A stretch of 64,000 nucleotides of DNA, from NCBI RefSeq assembly GCF_041146795.1, contig NC_135176.1:14380286-14444285 (forward strand), read 5' to 3'. Positions 1 to 12,141 of this stretch are shown piece after piece (the first letter of the stretch is position 1; the number at the start of each line of letters is the position of its first letter). The position numbers were made by a program, and so were the translations under genes. The notes under the pieces are model-generated. The model was not told the DNA's origin and did no database searches. It saw only the letters and a list, made by a program, of their open reading frames with translations. The stretch comes from Maylandia zebra. Taxonomy: Eukaryota; Chordata; Actinopteri; Cichliformes; Cichlidae.

Positions 1-635
1 TTCAGCAGGGACAGGGAAGCTGGTCAGAGTTGATGGGAAGATGGATGGAGCCAAGTACAGGGCAATCTTAGAAGAAAACCTCTTGGAGTCTGCAAAAGAC
101 TTGAGACTGGGGCGGAGGTTCACCTTCCAGCAGGACAACGACCCTAAACATAAAGCCAGGGCAACAATGGAATGGCTTAAAACAAAACATATCCATGTGT
201 TAGAATGGCCCAGTCAAAATCCAGATCTAAATCCAATCTGTGGCAAGATCTGAAAACTGCTGTTCACAAACACTGTCCATCTAATCTGACTGAGCTGGAG
301 CTGTTTTGCAAAGAAGAATGGGCAAAGATTTCAGTCTCTAGATGTGCAAAGCTGGTAGAGACAGACCCTAAAAGACTGGCAGCTGTAATTGCAGCAAAAG
401 GTGGTTCTACAAAGTATTGACTCAGGGGGCTGAATAATTACGCACACCCCACATTGCAGTTATTTGTAAAAAATGTTTGGAATCATGTATGATTTTCGCT
501 CCACTTCTCACGCGTACACCACTTTGTGTTGGTCTTTCACGTGGAACTCCAATAAAATTGATTCATGTTTGTGGCTGTAATGTGACAAAATCTGGAAAAG
601 TTCAAGGGGGCCGAATACTTTTGCAAGCCACTGTA
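1..635 (+). mobile_element. Tc1-like DNA transposon, 3' half, decayed
   Basis: The window opens inside a Tc1/mariner-type transposase read on the plus strand. The DDE core is recognisable in frame at 41-250, with the motif [11 protein letters not shown] and then [12 protein letters not shown]. After NPI the frame shifts: the usual ENLWQDLK reads as CGKI, while [20 protein letters not shown] continues in another frame at about 238-418. About 7 bases appear to be missing at the junction near 237. The tail contains the typical 3' non-coding segment and ends near 635 in a CACTGTA-type inverted terminus. The 5' half lies outside the window. The copy is non-functional. Confidence 0.9.
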
Positions 636-1150
636 AATATTTAAAAGGAGATGCGTAATAACTAATAAGACGACTACTGTTTAAACGATGTCTTTGAAGC
701 CCTTATGGTACATGTTACACAACTTTCCTTCATCCCAACAAGACTGAGGTGCCCACATAGTTGACACATACAACTGATTATGAATGCACTATTTAACCAT
801 TCCTATTTTTACATCATCTACTTGGCTTTATTATTGAAAGTCTGTGGACACTCTGACTTGTGCATAGCTGATGTGAAGTATGATGACCACTACCTGACTT
901 ACACCATCAACAACAGGGCAGCCAAAGCTTTGTTGTTAACAGATTGCATGAAAAGGCAAAATGTCTCATTCTACACTTGTGTTCGGTAAAGTTGTATTCA
1001 CTGCAAGTTCAGGCAGTTCTACTTGGAGACTGGGTGAAAATATTATCATGCTTCCAAAACATTCAGATTTTATAAAAATAAATAAATAAATGATCCCCTT
1101 ATTACTCCTTCCATTTGAGCATCACCTGGCCAAACCTGGGGCTATTCTAG
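636..1150. other. intergenic, no gene seen
   Basis: AT-rich spacer between the Tc1-like relic and the end of the zfx transcript. A 69-codon open frame at 780-989 has no recognisable domain and no splice context, so I do not call it a gene. Confidence 0.5.
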
Positions 1151-1240
1151 GGCCTTTCACCTTGAGACAACTGTTGTTATCATTTGACTCCATATAAATA
1201 AAACTGAATTGAATCCAACTATTTGCTGGCAAACAAAAAC
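1150..1240 (+). repeat. short fish repeat tail (CATATAAATAAA-type)
   Basis: The stretch ending in CATATAAATAAAACTGAATTG resembles the tail of a common dispersed fish repeat ('ATATAAATAAAATTGAATTG'). It sits immediately beyond the probable zfx polyadenylation site. Identification is from memory of the motif only. Confidence 0.4.
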
Positions 1241-2391
1241 TCCCAAACAGCTAAAATACTTTGCTTTATTATCTTTTTTAACAAATACGCTGAAGTACAT
1301 CCACAACAACACAGTTGAGATCTCCTTTTTAATCAAGTGTTTACATCTACACGCTTTGTACAGATCTGTATACAAAACAATAATTTACGTCCCATAGAAG
1401 TCTAGTTACACTTAACTATACAACAACTTGTAAATGAAATAAATATAAAACAGATAATCACAGGTGATAACAAAAAAATGAAAAAAAAAAAAAAAAATGT
1501 AAAAAGCCAAAAGTACATGTACACCACCAGCACCTGTCTTCTGAAGTTGCATCTAAAAAGATATACATGTTTCCCTTTCTACAGGCAAAAGTACATCTGT
1601 GTAGGAGAAATCAGAGTTCAGTCCTTAGTTTTATAACAGCAGCACCAGATATACTATTCAACTCTCATTTAGACCAGACACTTATATTAGGACACTGATC
1701 TGGCATATTTTTTATAACCCAGTCTAACATTGGTAGCATACTGATACTTGCAGATTACCCTTTTTCAGTGATTTAAAAGATATGTCAATCGTTACAAAAA
1801 AATTTTTTTTATGAACAGTTCATCAGTTTTCAAAAGAAATTGAGGAGGAAACATTTTCCTCTCTTCACATATTTAAAAAAAAAAAAAGAAAGAAAGAAAA
1901 GAAAAAGTCATGTCAAATTAAAAGGATTTCACTTCCGAGAAAGCATTAATGCGTTAATTTAAAAAAAAAATAAAAAAATAAAAATAATACTGTTAGTGAG
2001 GGTGTCATCTCTACAGCTTTGGGCACTTGTTCTGAACAACGTACAGTACGCTTTTGGACTTGTAACAGAAATATTGGACATTTGATAACCAAGCATTGAG
2101 GGCAAGTGACAGGGTTCGGATTTGTGTGCACGTGTGAAACCTTATTCACCAACATGATGCATCCAGTTTCTCACTGTGTTTTTGTAGCAAATCAATGAGC
2201 ATAAACCCCCTGCCGACGAAGCTTAGAGTGACTCCCCCTCTGCCTGTATTTGTGAGTTTAGTCAACGCACCAGGAAGCATTATGTTACAAAGTGGTCGGG
2301 TCAGAGCAAAGGAAGCACAACGGCTGCGCTGCTTTTTTTGTCCCTCAAGCTCCCTCTGTTTCTTTCTCTCTCTCCCACTCCCACTCACACA

Positions 2392-2434
<43 letters not shown>

Positions 2435-2945
2435 GCGCGCGCGCTTTTTTACCAAGTGCTACTGGAAACAGGTTGTTAATCCAAACTGCTGTTAAATACA
2501 TTTTAAGAAAATTATGCAAACATTTTTAAAATTACACATCTGTTTTTAAGACAAATAATTAGGACCATTCTGATTGAGAACTGATTGCTATTTGCAAAAG
2601 TTAAAAAAAAAAAAAAAAAAAGTGTATCTACAAAGAGACATCTGCACAATCTGCCATGCACACTGTCACCACCAAGGGACATGCAGTTAAAAGTGCGAGT
2701 CTACAGAGGGGCTTGGTTTGCTAACTCTGACAGAGCATTAATGTTATCTACACGTGTATACATATCTGAACAAACAGTAGGCCGAGGATTTAAAAAGAGC
2801 AAAACAACAGAATGGACCGAGTGCAGCACACACACTCCGCACTACTTCAATGTGAATGGCAACGTGCCGAGGGCGCGGTGGTCGGGGTCTGACGGATGCT
2901 TCAACATTGTTCTTTGCTGTGGCACAGTATTTGGCTCAGTCAGAG
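1240..2945 (-). other. zfx: zfx 3' untranslated region with candidate poly(A) signal
   Basis: The stretch follows the zfx stop codon on the minus strand and has no coding potential. A minus-strand AATAAA lies at 1265-1270, which would give a 3'UTR of about 1.7 kb. It contains a (CA)n/(CG)n tract at about 2386-2444 and several poly(A) runs. A long 3'UTR is usual for zfx-family mRNAs; the exact cleavage site is inferred. Confidence 0.5.
2386..2444. repeat. (CA)n microsatellite ending in (CG)n
   Basis: Alternating CA repeat grading into CGCGCGCG, inside the zfx 3'UTR. A purine-pyrimidine alternating tract of this kind can adopt Z-DNA. Open frames running through it are artefacts of the repeat. 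Confidence 0.95.
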
Positions 2946-5900
2946 TCACTCTGCCTGCACCACATCTTTGTGGTGACGCATGATATGCTGGTTCTTCTCC
3001 GAGGGTCGTCGGAAGCCCTTCGAACAGATCTCGCAGCGGTGCGGGTAGTCCTTTGTGTGAATGGAAATCACGTGGCGCTTGAAACCCGACGCGTCGCCGG
3101 TACTGTAGTCGCAGTACTGGCACTGGTAAATCCGCCTTTCTTTTTGTCCTTTGCCAATAACTACAGTCACGCTGCTGGCTAAGCTGGCCGCGCTAACTCT
3201 TGCCGGCGGACCAGAGCTGCTCGACCCGCTGGGCCCGGACTTTTTCGGCGTCACAGCAGGAGTGTGCGTTTCTGTCCTCTTGGTCTCACTCTTTTCAGGT
3301 GAGGCCTGTTGCTCCTTTGTGTGGACTGACAAGATGTGGCGACTGAGAACAAAGGGGTCTGCGATTTTAAAGTTGCAGTGCCGGCACTGATGGACTTTCT
3401 TAGTACGGTGGGATACCGAGTGCTTCTTCAGTTCAGACGGCCGGTGGAAGCCTTTCCCACAAACGGCGCATTTGTGGGGATAGTCCTTGGTATGAACAGA
3501 TATGATGTGACGCTTCAGGTCACTGGAGTTGGAACTTTTGTGATCACAGTGGGCACAATGGTGGGTCTTATTCTCCTCGTGCGTTAATCCATGCTGCATT
3601 AACTCCTCCTCCTCTGCAAACGTCTGGAAACAGCGCTCACATTTGTATGGCATCTCTTTGCTATGCTTAGTCTTGATGTGCGTTTTGAGATTAGAGGAAT
3701 CGGCTGACTTATAGTCGCAGTACAGGCAGGAGTAAGGCTTCTCGCCGGTGTGAGTGCGCATGTGTTTCTTTAACTCCGAAGGATGTCGAAAGCCTTTGCC
3801 ACATTCCACACAGATGTGGGGGAAGCTTTTGCTGTGAACTGCCAATAAGTGTCGATTGAGCAGCCCTTGCTCGGCAGTTTCATAGTCACAAAACTTGCAT
3901 TTATGCATCTTGGTGGGAGGTGGAGGTGGCTGGCTCTTGGGCTCCCGGTGGTGGTGCTGCAGTCTGTGAGAAAATAGTGCCGCCTGCTGGTGGAACTCCT
4001 TGCCACACATTTCACACTCGAAAGGGGCCTTGCTGCTCAGAGCATGCACCTCCATGTGATTGTGGAGGCTGGCTTTCTTGTTGGTGGTAAAATCACAGTC
4101 TGTGCATTGGTACTTTTTCCTGGTCAAAACATCCTGGTGGTGATTCTTGGTGTGGCGTTTCAAGAAGCCTCGTGATTTGAACTTCTTACCACAGAGCATG
4201 CAGGGGTAAACGGTGAGGGGCTGACCATATGGACCGATGATAATGGCTGGAGAGAAAGAGAAAAAATTAAAATTCAATTTGAGAAAAAATAAATAAATAA
4301 AAGGGAGAAGGAAATGACCACATCGCTGGTCATTTCCTTCATAAACAGAAGCTTTTTTTTTGTTTTTTTTGAAGAACAGTGTTTATCTTCAGTATTTCAA
4401 TACTGGTGAAATTATATATATAAATTAAATGTTTCGCTGTACAATATTGAATATGAACTGAACTGAAAATTAAAGCAACAAAAGTAGAACATGTACTGTG
4501 CAGCAGCACACAGTAATTGTGTGCTTTTAATCAAGCTTAGTGTACAAATAAAATCTGAATTCAATGTCAACCAGCTTTTACTGCTCAGAGACAATCGTAT
4601 TTAAATAAAGAGGTGTCATCAAAACAGCCCATCGGTACAATAAACCGGATAAACTAGTTAACTGCCGCTAGCAGGAAAGTCATAAACAATGAGCCCTTTT
4701 AAACTGTGCTAACCACTATAAAAAATAAAAATCATATTATGTATTATATTGAGTGCTAATGCCAAATACAAACAGGCATGATTTTAGAATAAATAAATAA
4801 TGCAGTTATTTTTTTATACAAATTGCATATTTTCTCAGTTTTTCTCATAATTGCCTTTTAGGATGTAATGTGTTACAACTGCCAGGAGTGGGCGGTAATG
4901 CACAATGAAGCTGCTCGTCAACAACTATTAAACAAGATCAGCAGAAATTGTTGCTTCTAACACAGCGGTCTCCAACCTTTTTTGCGCCACGGACCGGCCT
5001 TTAAGGTGTCGCGGATAAATACAACAAAATAAAACTAGTACCAGTACCGAAAAAAAGAAGATTTATTCATAACACACGTGAAAAGACCCAGGAAAACCGA
5101 GTAAACGATAACAAAATGACGCTGAAAACCGATAAAAACCCTGAAAACTATACATTTCACACCTGAGCCTCAACTCTCGCGGCCCAGTACCAAACGACTC
5201 ACGGACCGTTACCGGTCCGAGGCCCGGGGGTTGGGGACCGCTGTTCTAACACACTGAACTGGTTTGGATGGTGCTGTACAAACTGTAGAAATATGCACAG
5301 CCAACAATGTGAAAATGACAACTACGCTTAGTTATACCACACCCTTAATTTACTTAAGTAAAAAAAAAAAAAAAAAAAAGGGCACTGGTGTAAAAAAAAA
5401 AACCTCACTATTATAATATATCTCAAAATTAATTGTTACTGATAGAGCCGCTGCTTTCATCATCTCTTCTGCTATTCAGTCCTAAAAAGACTAGACAAAT
5501 CCTCATTTTTATCCAAACAAGCCTGAGAAGTCTGTCTGATTTGTGCCGTTCTCACCTGTCTGGACTTGTCGAGGCTCTGACCGCCTCTTGGTCTTGTTGC
5601 GCTGTCTGTTGATTTCGTCCACCCCGTCCGATTCGTCGATATGCAGCAGCGCACTGGCTGCACCGTTCCGGTTCTCACAACTCTCACTATCTTCTGCACC
5701 TGTGAGAAAAACGGCACGTCTTTGGCATATAAACAAACAAAACCGGTGCGTGTAAAGCTTAACCAGGACACCAAGAGACGTGGTTGATGCACAGGCTTCC
5801 AGTGTGGTTTTTAAAGCAATTTAATAGACAAGGGTGCTGACCATAAGCAGCTGCCCAGGCCACAGGCATGAAGTCCTTGCTTAGAGACACGCTGTCATAC

Positions 5901-7571
5901 GAGCGGTCGTGAGTTACTGGCTCTTCGCCTCCTACCACCACCTCCATATAAACCTCATCAGTCACCTTGGACCCACCTGTAGATGAGCCCAACAGGTACA
6001 AAACCAAAAAACTGGTGACGTTCAGTTTCATGACAGCTGTCCCCGCTCCTTGCATCCAGATGACTCACCGTGGTTTCCTTGATTGTGATGAGAATCCCCG
6101 ACAGACATGTAAACCATCTTCTCTCTGAGCGTATGGCCCGAAGACTCTGTTAACGCTACGTTCTCTGTGTCCCCGTCACTGATGTCAACAGATTCTCCTG
6201 CACAATGAAACTTAAGTTCAGTTCTCTACTTTCTGAAAAATAGACCCAAATAGAAAGGCTTTCTGCAGGATTCAGCCAGTATTATTTATTATCATGATTC
6301 TTTTATTAACAGAAAGCTAACTGCCACTCACCCATGTCATCTTCCCCAGAATCAGCCTTGAAGATGTAGACCTTTATCACCTCTTGTCCATCCTCATCTT
6401 TCTCCACTTCCTGGTCCTCCACAGCTCCTTCCACTGTCACCTCTGTTCCATCCTCAGACACCATTTTACCAGCTTCATCCACTAGCAAAGGGACACACAT
6501 CAGACTTGATTAAACAGAGTCACCAGCAGAGACTTTGTAGCAGTTTAATTATGACATACTGGAAATATTTACATGAAATGAGTGCAAATAAGGTACTCAA
6601 TCGTTTAAGAAGCTTATCTAAATATTAAATCTAAAGATCAAAACTTATCATGATTTAGTATGATCGCTTATAAAAAACAAAAAAAACAACAGCAACAAAA
6701 AACCCTTCAATTCCACCTTTTCAAACTAACATCTTCATAGCATTTATGAAGAAAATCTCCGGGTACTCAGGGAAATTAGAGTAAATGAGTCCCCCCCCCC
6801 AAAAAAAAAACAAAAAAAACTGATCTTTTGTTTTGTTTCAATGCAAACTACTACTATGCAAGAGAAAGAAGTTGTACAGTGTGTCTGTCCACAATTTTGT
6901 AATTTTAAATAAGCCTGGGAAAAACAAAAACACAAACTGACCACCTCAGCTCATTATGTGGCTATAAGTGTGATATTTTTTCCCCAGCAGGGGTGTGCAC
7001 ATGCAGTAGTTATGTAGCTGGATGTGCAAAGTAACTAAGGCAAACTAAGCCAAACACATAAGTGCTTCAACTTGTACAATATATAATAACAAGGAAAACT
7101 TGATACATTCAAAAACACATTGAAAATGAGAAAGATTTGCTTATTTACATTCAATTCAGTTTTATTTATAAGAAAAGCTGAACAATCATACGATCCCCTA
7201 TGAGCAACCACTGAGTGACAGTGGGAGGGAAAAACTCCCTTTCAACAGGTAGAAACCTTTAACAGAACCAGGCTGAGGGAGGGGCAGCCATCTGCCACCA
7301 CCATGGCAGTTGGGCTGCCACAGCACAATGAGCAAGCTACATATGGTTAAAACCATTGATTTAATTTCACAGGGGTACTATCACTGTGCTAATCTATAAA
7401 CTGTGTTTACATTAGTTGTTGAGGTCTACGTTTCTGCAGGTGGGAAGGTGCATGTTAGCCTACACTGTAGATTTAGACCTTTCGTCCTGTCATTTACATG
7501 GATGTTTCCTTTTAAATACACCGCAAATGCATATAAATTTTCCATCTCTCCAAGCGACAGATATTATACAG

Positions 7572-7614
<43 letters not shown>

Positions 7615-8312
7615 AACAAACCAAAGACATGTATGCTAAGTGTAAATGCAGCACAGTCTAGTAAACTTACAGGATATCATTAGATAATCTCCACAGCCAT
7701 CTTGGTCATCGTCCTCCTGCTGCTCTGGGTCCAGCCCATCTTCAGGGATGTCTCCCATGGCAACACCTTCCTCCTCACCGTCCAGAGCCATCACACAGGT
7801 TTCTACAGCAACATCTTCATCTTCATCGCAGTGCACGTACTCAGAAACCACATCCTCAACAGCATCCTGGATCACAAGCTCGTCTGGGGCGAACCTGTGA
7901 ACTGCCATGCCTTCCCCTTCGCCTTCTGACACCAACACAGTCTCTTGAAGCTCCACAACAAACTCCTGCCCGCCGGCACCACCTTCATCTAGAAGAAGCA
8001 GGATTGCATGGTTAACCAGATAACAGTGAAGAGCAAGGGTTTATTGTGTGATAATGATTTAAATGGTCATACAGTCATAATATGACTTTGCTCTGGATGG
8101 TCATGTCATCTCCTTCCAAACAACACTTTCACTCAAATATTTAAAGTTATCTGGCTATCCACAAAAAAGAAAGAAATCCTGCTAGTACTATTGTACTTCT
8201 CATACCAGCAAGACGTACTCTGTAAGTATAAGCATTGCTAATTACCCGATCCGTGCAATATTATTTTAGGCTCTTCAGAATGTATTGCAAGCCTGGTGAC
8301 ATCCTCATCCAT
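2946..8312 (-). CDS. zfx: Zinc finger transcription factor ZFX/ZFY/ZNF711 family
   Basis: Seven coding exons on the minus strand: 8246-8312, 7671-7988, 6332-6481, 6069-6197, 5842-5976, 5556-5699 and 2946-4246. All junctions are GT-AG and in phase, giving 747 aa. The start [15 protein letters not shown] matches the family start MDED. Residues about 23-370 are the acidic activation region, with family blocks [40 protein letters not shown] and [20 protein letters not shown] is the likely nuclear localisation signal, weaker than the mammalian KPKKRRR. The last exon encodes 12 C2H2 fingers, from [10 protein letters not shown] to [19 protein letters not shown]. Where relatives carry finger 11, this protein has a Ser/Pro/Gly-rich linker of about 55 residues. 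The family binds promoters as a transcriptional activator. The symbol could equally be znf711, because the two paralogues share these blocks. Confidence 0.95.
4963..5243. mobile_element. hAT-type non-autonomous element (MITE)
   Basis: 281-bp element in the last zfx intron. It begins CAGCGGTCTCCAACC and ends GGTTGGGGACCGCTG, imperfect terminal inverted repeats of hAT type. An exact 8-bp target duplication, TTCTAACA, lies at 4955-4962 and 5244-5251. It has no coding capacity. The intact duplication suggests a fairly young insertion. Confidence 0.9.
7149..7330 (+). repeat. dispersed fish repeat (GGGAGGGAAAAACTCCC family)
   Basis: Fragment in a zfx intron with the recognisable blocks ATTCAATTCAGTTTTATTTA, GTGGGAGGGAAAAACTCCC and AACCAGGCTGAGGGAGGGGC. 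These belong to a very common interspersed repeat of fish genomes. The class is uncertain; ends are approximate. Confidence 0.6.
7571..7612. repeat. (AAT)n microsatellite
   Basis: Perfect trinucleotide array in a zfx intron. It gives poly-Asn and poly-Ile open frames that are not genes. Confidence 0.95.
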
Positions 8313-8522
8313 TGTCCTCGCACTGCATTTGTTACTGGACAGCTGAAACCAAATGATAGACAGCTTAGTATCAAGTAAGCACAGGCAGAAAATTATGCAG
8401 ATAATAGGTTACTTATATATTGTAATGCTGTTACACACCATTGCCCTTCTTATACAATATTTTACAGGTGTACGGTTATGCTTTTCTGTATGACACTCAG
8501 AGCAGCCACTCCAGGTTACTCA

Positions 8523-8523
<1 letters not shown>

Positions 8524-8606
<83 letters not shown>
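8524..8606. repeat. (CA)n microsatellite
   Basis: About 40 CA units in zfx intron 1. Highly likely to be length-polymorphic. Confidence 0.97.
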
Positions 8607-8608
<2 letters not shown>

Positions 8609-9501
8609 TATGTGATGAAAGCACTGCTGCTTTGACAGCCTCAAGCCACTGGAACTAAAAAAAAAAAAAAAGATTAAAAAAAAAAAAAAAAAATCATATG
8701 TTTACGTCCCAAATCTGCTTTAAATCCATTTCAATTTGTCAGAGTTACCACACGAGCTGCTAATGCAAACGTGGCCAACATCGCCAAATGTTAGCCCAAC
8801 AATGCTGGTGTCATTTCTTTTCCACACTACCCCATGAAGCCCCTAATGTGCCTGGCATCCAGCGTGTTTTCAAAAAAAGACTTAGTATAACTTGTTGAAT
8901 CACTGTAACGTGAATCACATGATACAGACCAGTGGCCTGGCATTGTACAAGTACTGTAGCTTGAGCAGTTCCTTAACAAAGTGATTCTCAAACTTTTTAT
9001 GATATGCTCCACTTCAGAAGCCCTCAACAGAGAAGCATAAAGTATATTAAATCAACTTTTAAAAGTCATCTTTTTTCCCCCCACTTTGGTTGAGTCCATG
9101 CTTTTCTACAGTCACCCACACTCCTCCATCACTGGCCTTTGCTGCACAATTCCCTGCTACCACCATAACAGTTAATGCCTATCCTTTCAAGATTCACTTT
9201 ACAGCAAACGGGGCATGTATGGACATCTGTGGGCTTGATACTGTAAACATGGTGTACACTCACTAACCTCAGTTCTCGTTTTGTCCCATAGAAAGTGTGC
9301 TCTTCTCTGCCCTGGAGCATTAAAAGCCGTCAAGCATCCAAATCAGGCTTCAAAGACTTGATTGTTACCTCACAGTACTCTATAAACCAACTTTTGAATC
9401 GAACTTTATCAAGAACAACCCTGGTTAAAATCGCGCTGTAGCCTTGCCTTGGCTCACGCAGTGTTTCTTTGTGAAGATCCAAATTATTTGACCTTTAATT
9501 C

Positions 9502-9526
9502 TCACACACACACACACACACACACA
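9502..9526. repeat. short (CA)n microsatellite
   Basis: About 12 CA units in zfx intron 1. Confidence 0.9.
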
Positions 9527-10283
9527 TAAACCCCACGACTTCAGCTTTGTGGTTTTAACCTATTTTTAAAAGGGACACCACAAAATTAAAAAATAATAAT
9601 AAATAAAATGTGCTTTACACTGTTAGCTCGTGTATGCGATAACGGACAGAAACTAAAATGACCAGTGCCATTATTGTCATGCCCGCATCACTACAGTTAA
9701 CAGAATCAAAGACACGTTTCGCCTCCCCACCCAAAAAATGGAGGTAAAGTTGAGCTAATGTAGGACAAGAAAAACAACACAGATATCTCTCTGAAACTAA
9801 CACAAGGGAACACTGAGGTGTAAACAGAAAACGATGCAACCGGGTTGCCATTTAATTTCCACTGAATGTACCATCCCCCCACCTCCAGGTGGAAAAATAT
9901 GACAACGGTGTGAGGAAGATGTGCGGCACAACCCCGCATCACTTGTGCTCAAAAGACACCGACATCACATAAAAAAATAATTAATTTTAAAAACTCGGGC
10001 GATCGGACACACTACGAGAAATCTATAGCACAACACAAATCCCGATGAGGTGATTCACGGCAATGTCTTCAATTGACCACTGGAGGAAGATTAGCACTGA
10101 TTACACATGCAAAGCCCGACTGTCACGGTGCAAACAGACGTTTAGAAAAGGCTGATTGCACGCACACATACAGATGCGAAAAGATAAAGATGCAAAGAAA
10201 CGAGGCTTTCGTTAAGTGCACACTTATGTCGCTCTGTACCGGCCAGCTAGCGAGAGGAGGGCTGAACCCACACACACACATAC

Positions 10284-10330
10284 CTTTTCTACAACCAATT
10301 TCCATCACACAAGCGTCCGCCATTTTGTTA
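10284..10330 (-). promoter_or_regulatory. zfx: zfx 5' exon with upstream ORF and YY1-like element
   Basis: On the minus strand CAAAATGGCGGACGC runs to a consensus donor (AAAG/GTATGTG) at 10283/10284. Exon 2 then begins at 8342 (CAG/CTGTCC), 30 bases before the zfx ATG. The ATG in AAAATGGCGG opens a short frame that continues across the splice and stops at TAA in exon 2. It is therefore an upstream ORF of about 16 codons, not the zfx start. AAAATGGCGGAC resembles a YY1 site, common at start sites of housekeeping genes. The 5' end of this exon is not defined; CpG-rich sequence continues to about 11.1 kb. Confidence 0.6.
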
Positions 10331-12040
10331 GCTTAACTGCTGGACGAATGCTAATTTTAACGTTTATTAAACTACTCCTCGGCGACGACAAGGTGTCAAA
10401 CGAAACTGAGGCTGAATGGTGCGTTGCATATCAGCCGTCAGCTATCGATAACAAATGCCGATGGTCAACTACGACAGACGAATATACAATCCCTTTTTTC
10501 CGGGTGGCTCGCTAGCTAACGGGATAGGCCTGATTTGCCAATTACGGCCTCTATTGAGGCCCCGGCCCAGAAAAGAAAAGGCCCAACCCTTTGCGGCCTC
10601 TCAGAAAAAATAAAGAAATAAATTAAAATACAACATGCATGTAAAAAACAAAAGGCCACGGGCACGTACAAATGCAAACACAGCTCTGAAATCGGACGCC
10701 TTTGGCACAAAAACGAGCCGCGTACCAGATTCGTGCTGCAGGGATGCCTCTGTCCGCTCCTCGGCTTCCCAGGCCGCCTGGTTCCCCCAGACTCGGGCAG
10801 GATTCAGTCGGGAATTTTGTGTTATTTGGGCGGGCCGGAGAGGAGAAGAGAAGGAGGGGTTAGGGGTTGATTCAGGAGCACCGCTGAAAGCAAAGCAGGA
10901 CGTCTCGAGCCAGATCTTGTCATGCTACAGCCCCCCGCTCCTCCAGCTCCGAGGCCGCCGTCAGCACGACACGTCACAGCCCGAGAGCAGCAGGAAAATG
11001 CGGAAGGGTTGTGGTGGAAATCAGCCCGACAGGCACCAAACAGGCCATAATCTAAAGAACAACGCGGGTCGTGTGAAAGCGTGCGCTGCAGCGGTAACTC
11101 TAATTAGTTTGTGCTCCATGGCTCGGTGTATCAGCAAATAATTTGACTGAGGACTACGTCAGTTCGCGCCAAACAACAGAGTGCATCACAATAAAAGGAC
11201 AATTAAACTATGACCTCAAGATAGAGAGCATTGCTTCAACATTTAAACAAACCGACGACTGCCCTATTTTATGAATGAACCTATCACTTCTGCAGTTTTG
11301 TTAAGCCTACAAGTATAGCTGTTTTTCCCCACATCTGCAGCACAACTGTACCTGGGTAGTTTATGTTCTCCCAAATAGTGTGTTAACTGCGCTTCTTTTG
11401 AACTCCATTAAAAGTGATCTAAAAAGAAAATAAAACTAAAGTGCAGTTAAAAATTTCCAGAAATTAGACAGAAAATATCTGAAATGCATCCATCAGTTTT
11501 AAATATGTTGCCGTTTATCTACTGATAGGGTTTTTATTGCAGTTAATCAGTAATAGTAACAGCTTCTCCATACTTATCTTTATGCATACACACTTCTACA
11601 CTTTCACTTTTGTTAAAATTACTCAGTATGTAAGAGGGCCTTTTGTTTTCTCTTATATTGTGACATTTCAGCATTTAATGAGTAAAATGATCCCAGAAAC
11701 TCTTAATGCCGTATTATAATTCTAAGGTCTGATTGAATTACAATGTGCATATGATTTTAAAAAAGCACTATAATATTAGTCAGCTTGGGAAAGGCAACAT
11801 AGCAAAGAGGCACAGGATGATATGTAGGTTGTGATGGAAAATCCCAAACACACAAAATCTATATTTATTAATGTATTTATTAGCATGCTTGTTCAAGTCT
11901 CACAAACTTTCCAGCTGTGGTAGATTATTATGTAATTATCACGTTTCAGTGTTCATTCATCAAACTTCTGAGATCAGTGTAAATTTAGCAATGACCTCAA
12001 AAGTCCCAGACATGGTTTGTGATCAGAAGGGAACAGCTGA
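10331..12040. other. zfx promoter region, then spacer
   Basis: 10.33-11.1 kb is CpG-rich and is the likely zfx promoter. A 168-codon plus-strand frame at 10635-11141 reads through this GC-rich stretch with no domain. 11.15-12.04 kb is AT-rich. It includes extra minus-strand AATAAA motifs near 11860-11885 that could be distal sat1 poly(A) sites. No gene is seen. Confidence 0.5.
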
Positions 12041-12141
12041 TTGATAAATGCATTTATTGAGGCTGCTCCAAGTCACTGATCACATAGAGCAAAGTTCACT
12101 GCTATCACCAGACATCAGTACAAGTTTAAGAGTGGCAAACT

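Noticed and set aside
2146-2529. Several open frames with poly-His/Thr or Cys-Val runs
   Set aside because: They are translations of the (CA)n repeat in the zfx 3'UTR.
2585-3587. Plus-strand open frames opposite the zinc-finger exon
   Set aside because: Antisense shadows of the zfx last exon.
7403-7661. Open frames ending in poly-Asn or poly-Ile
   Set aside because: Created by the (AAT)n microsatellite in a zfx intron.
10635-11141. 168-codon plus-strand open frame
   Set aside because: It lies in the CpG-rich zfx promoter, has no domain or splice support, and long frames are expected from GC-rich sequence.
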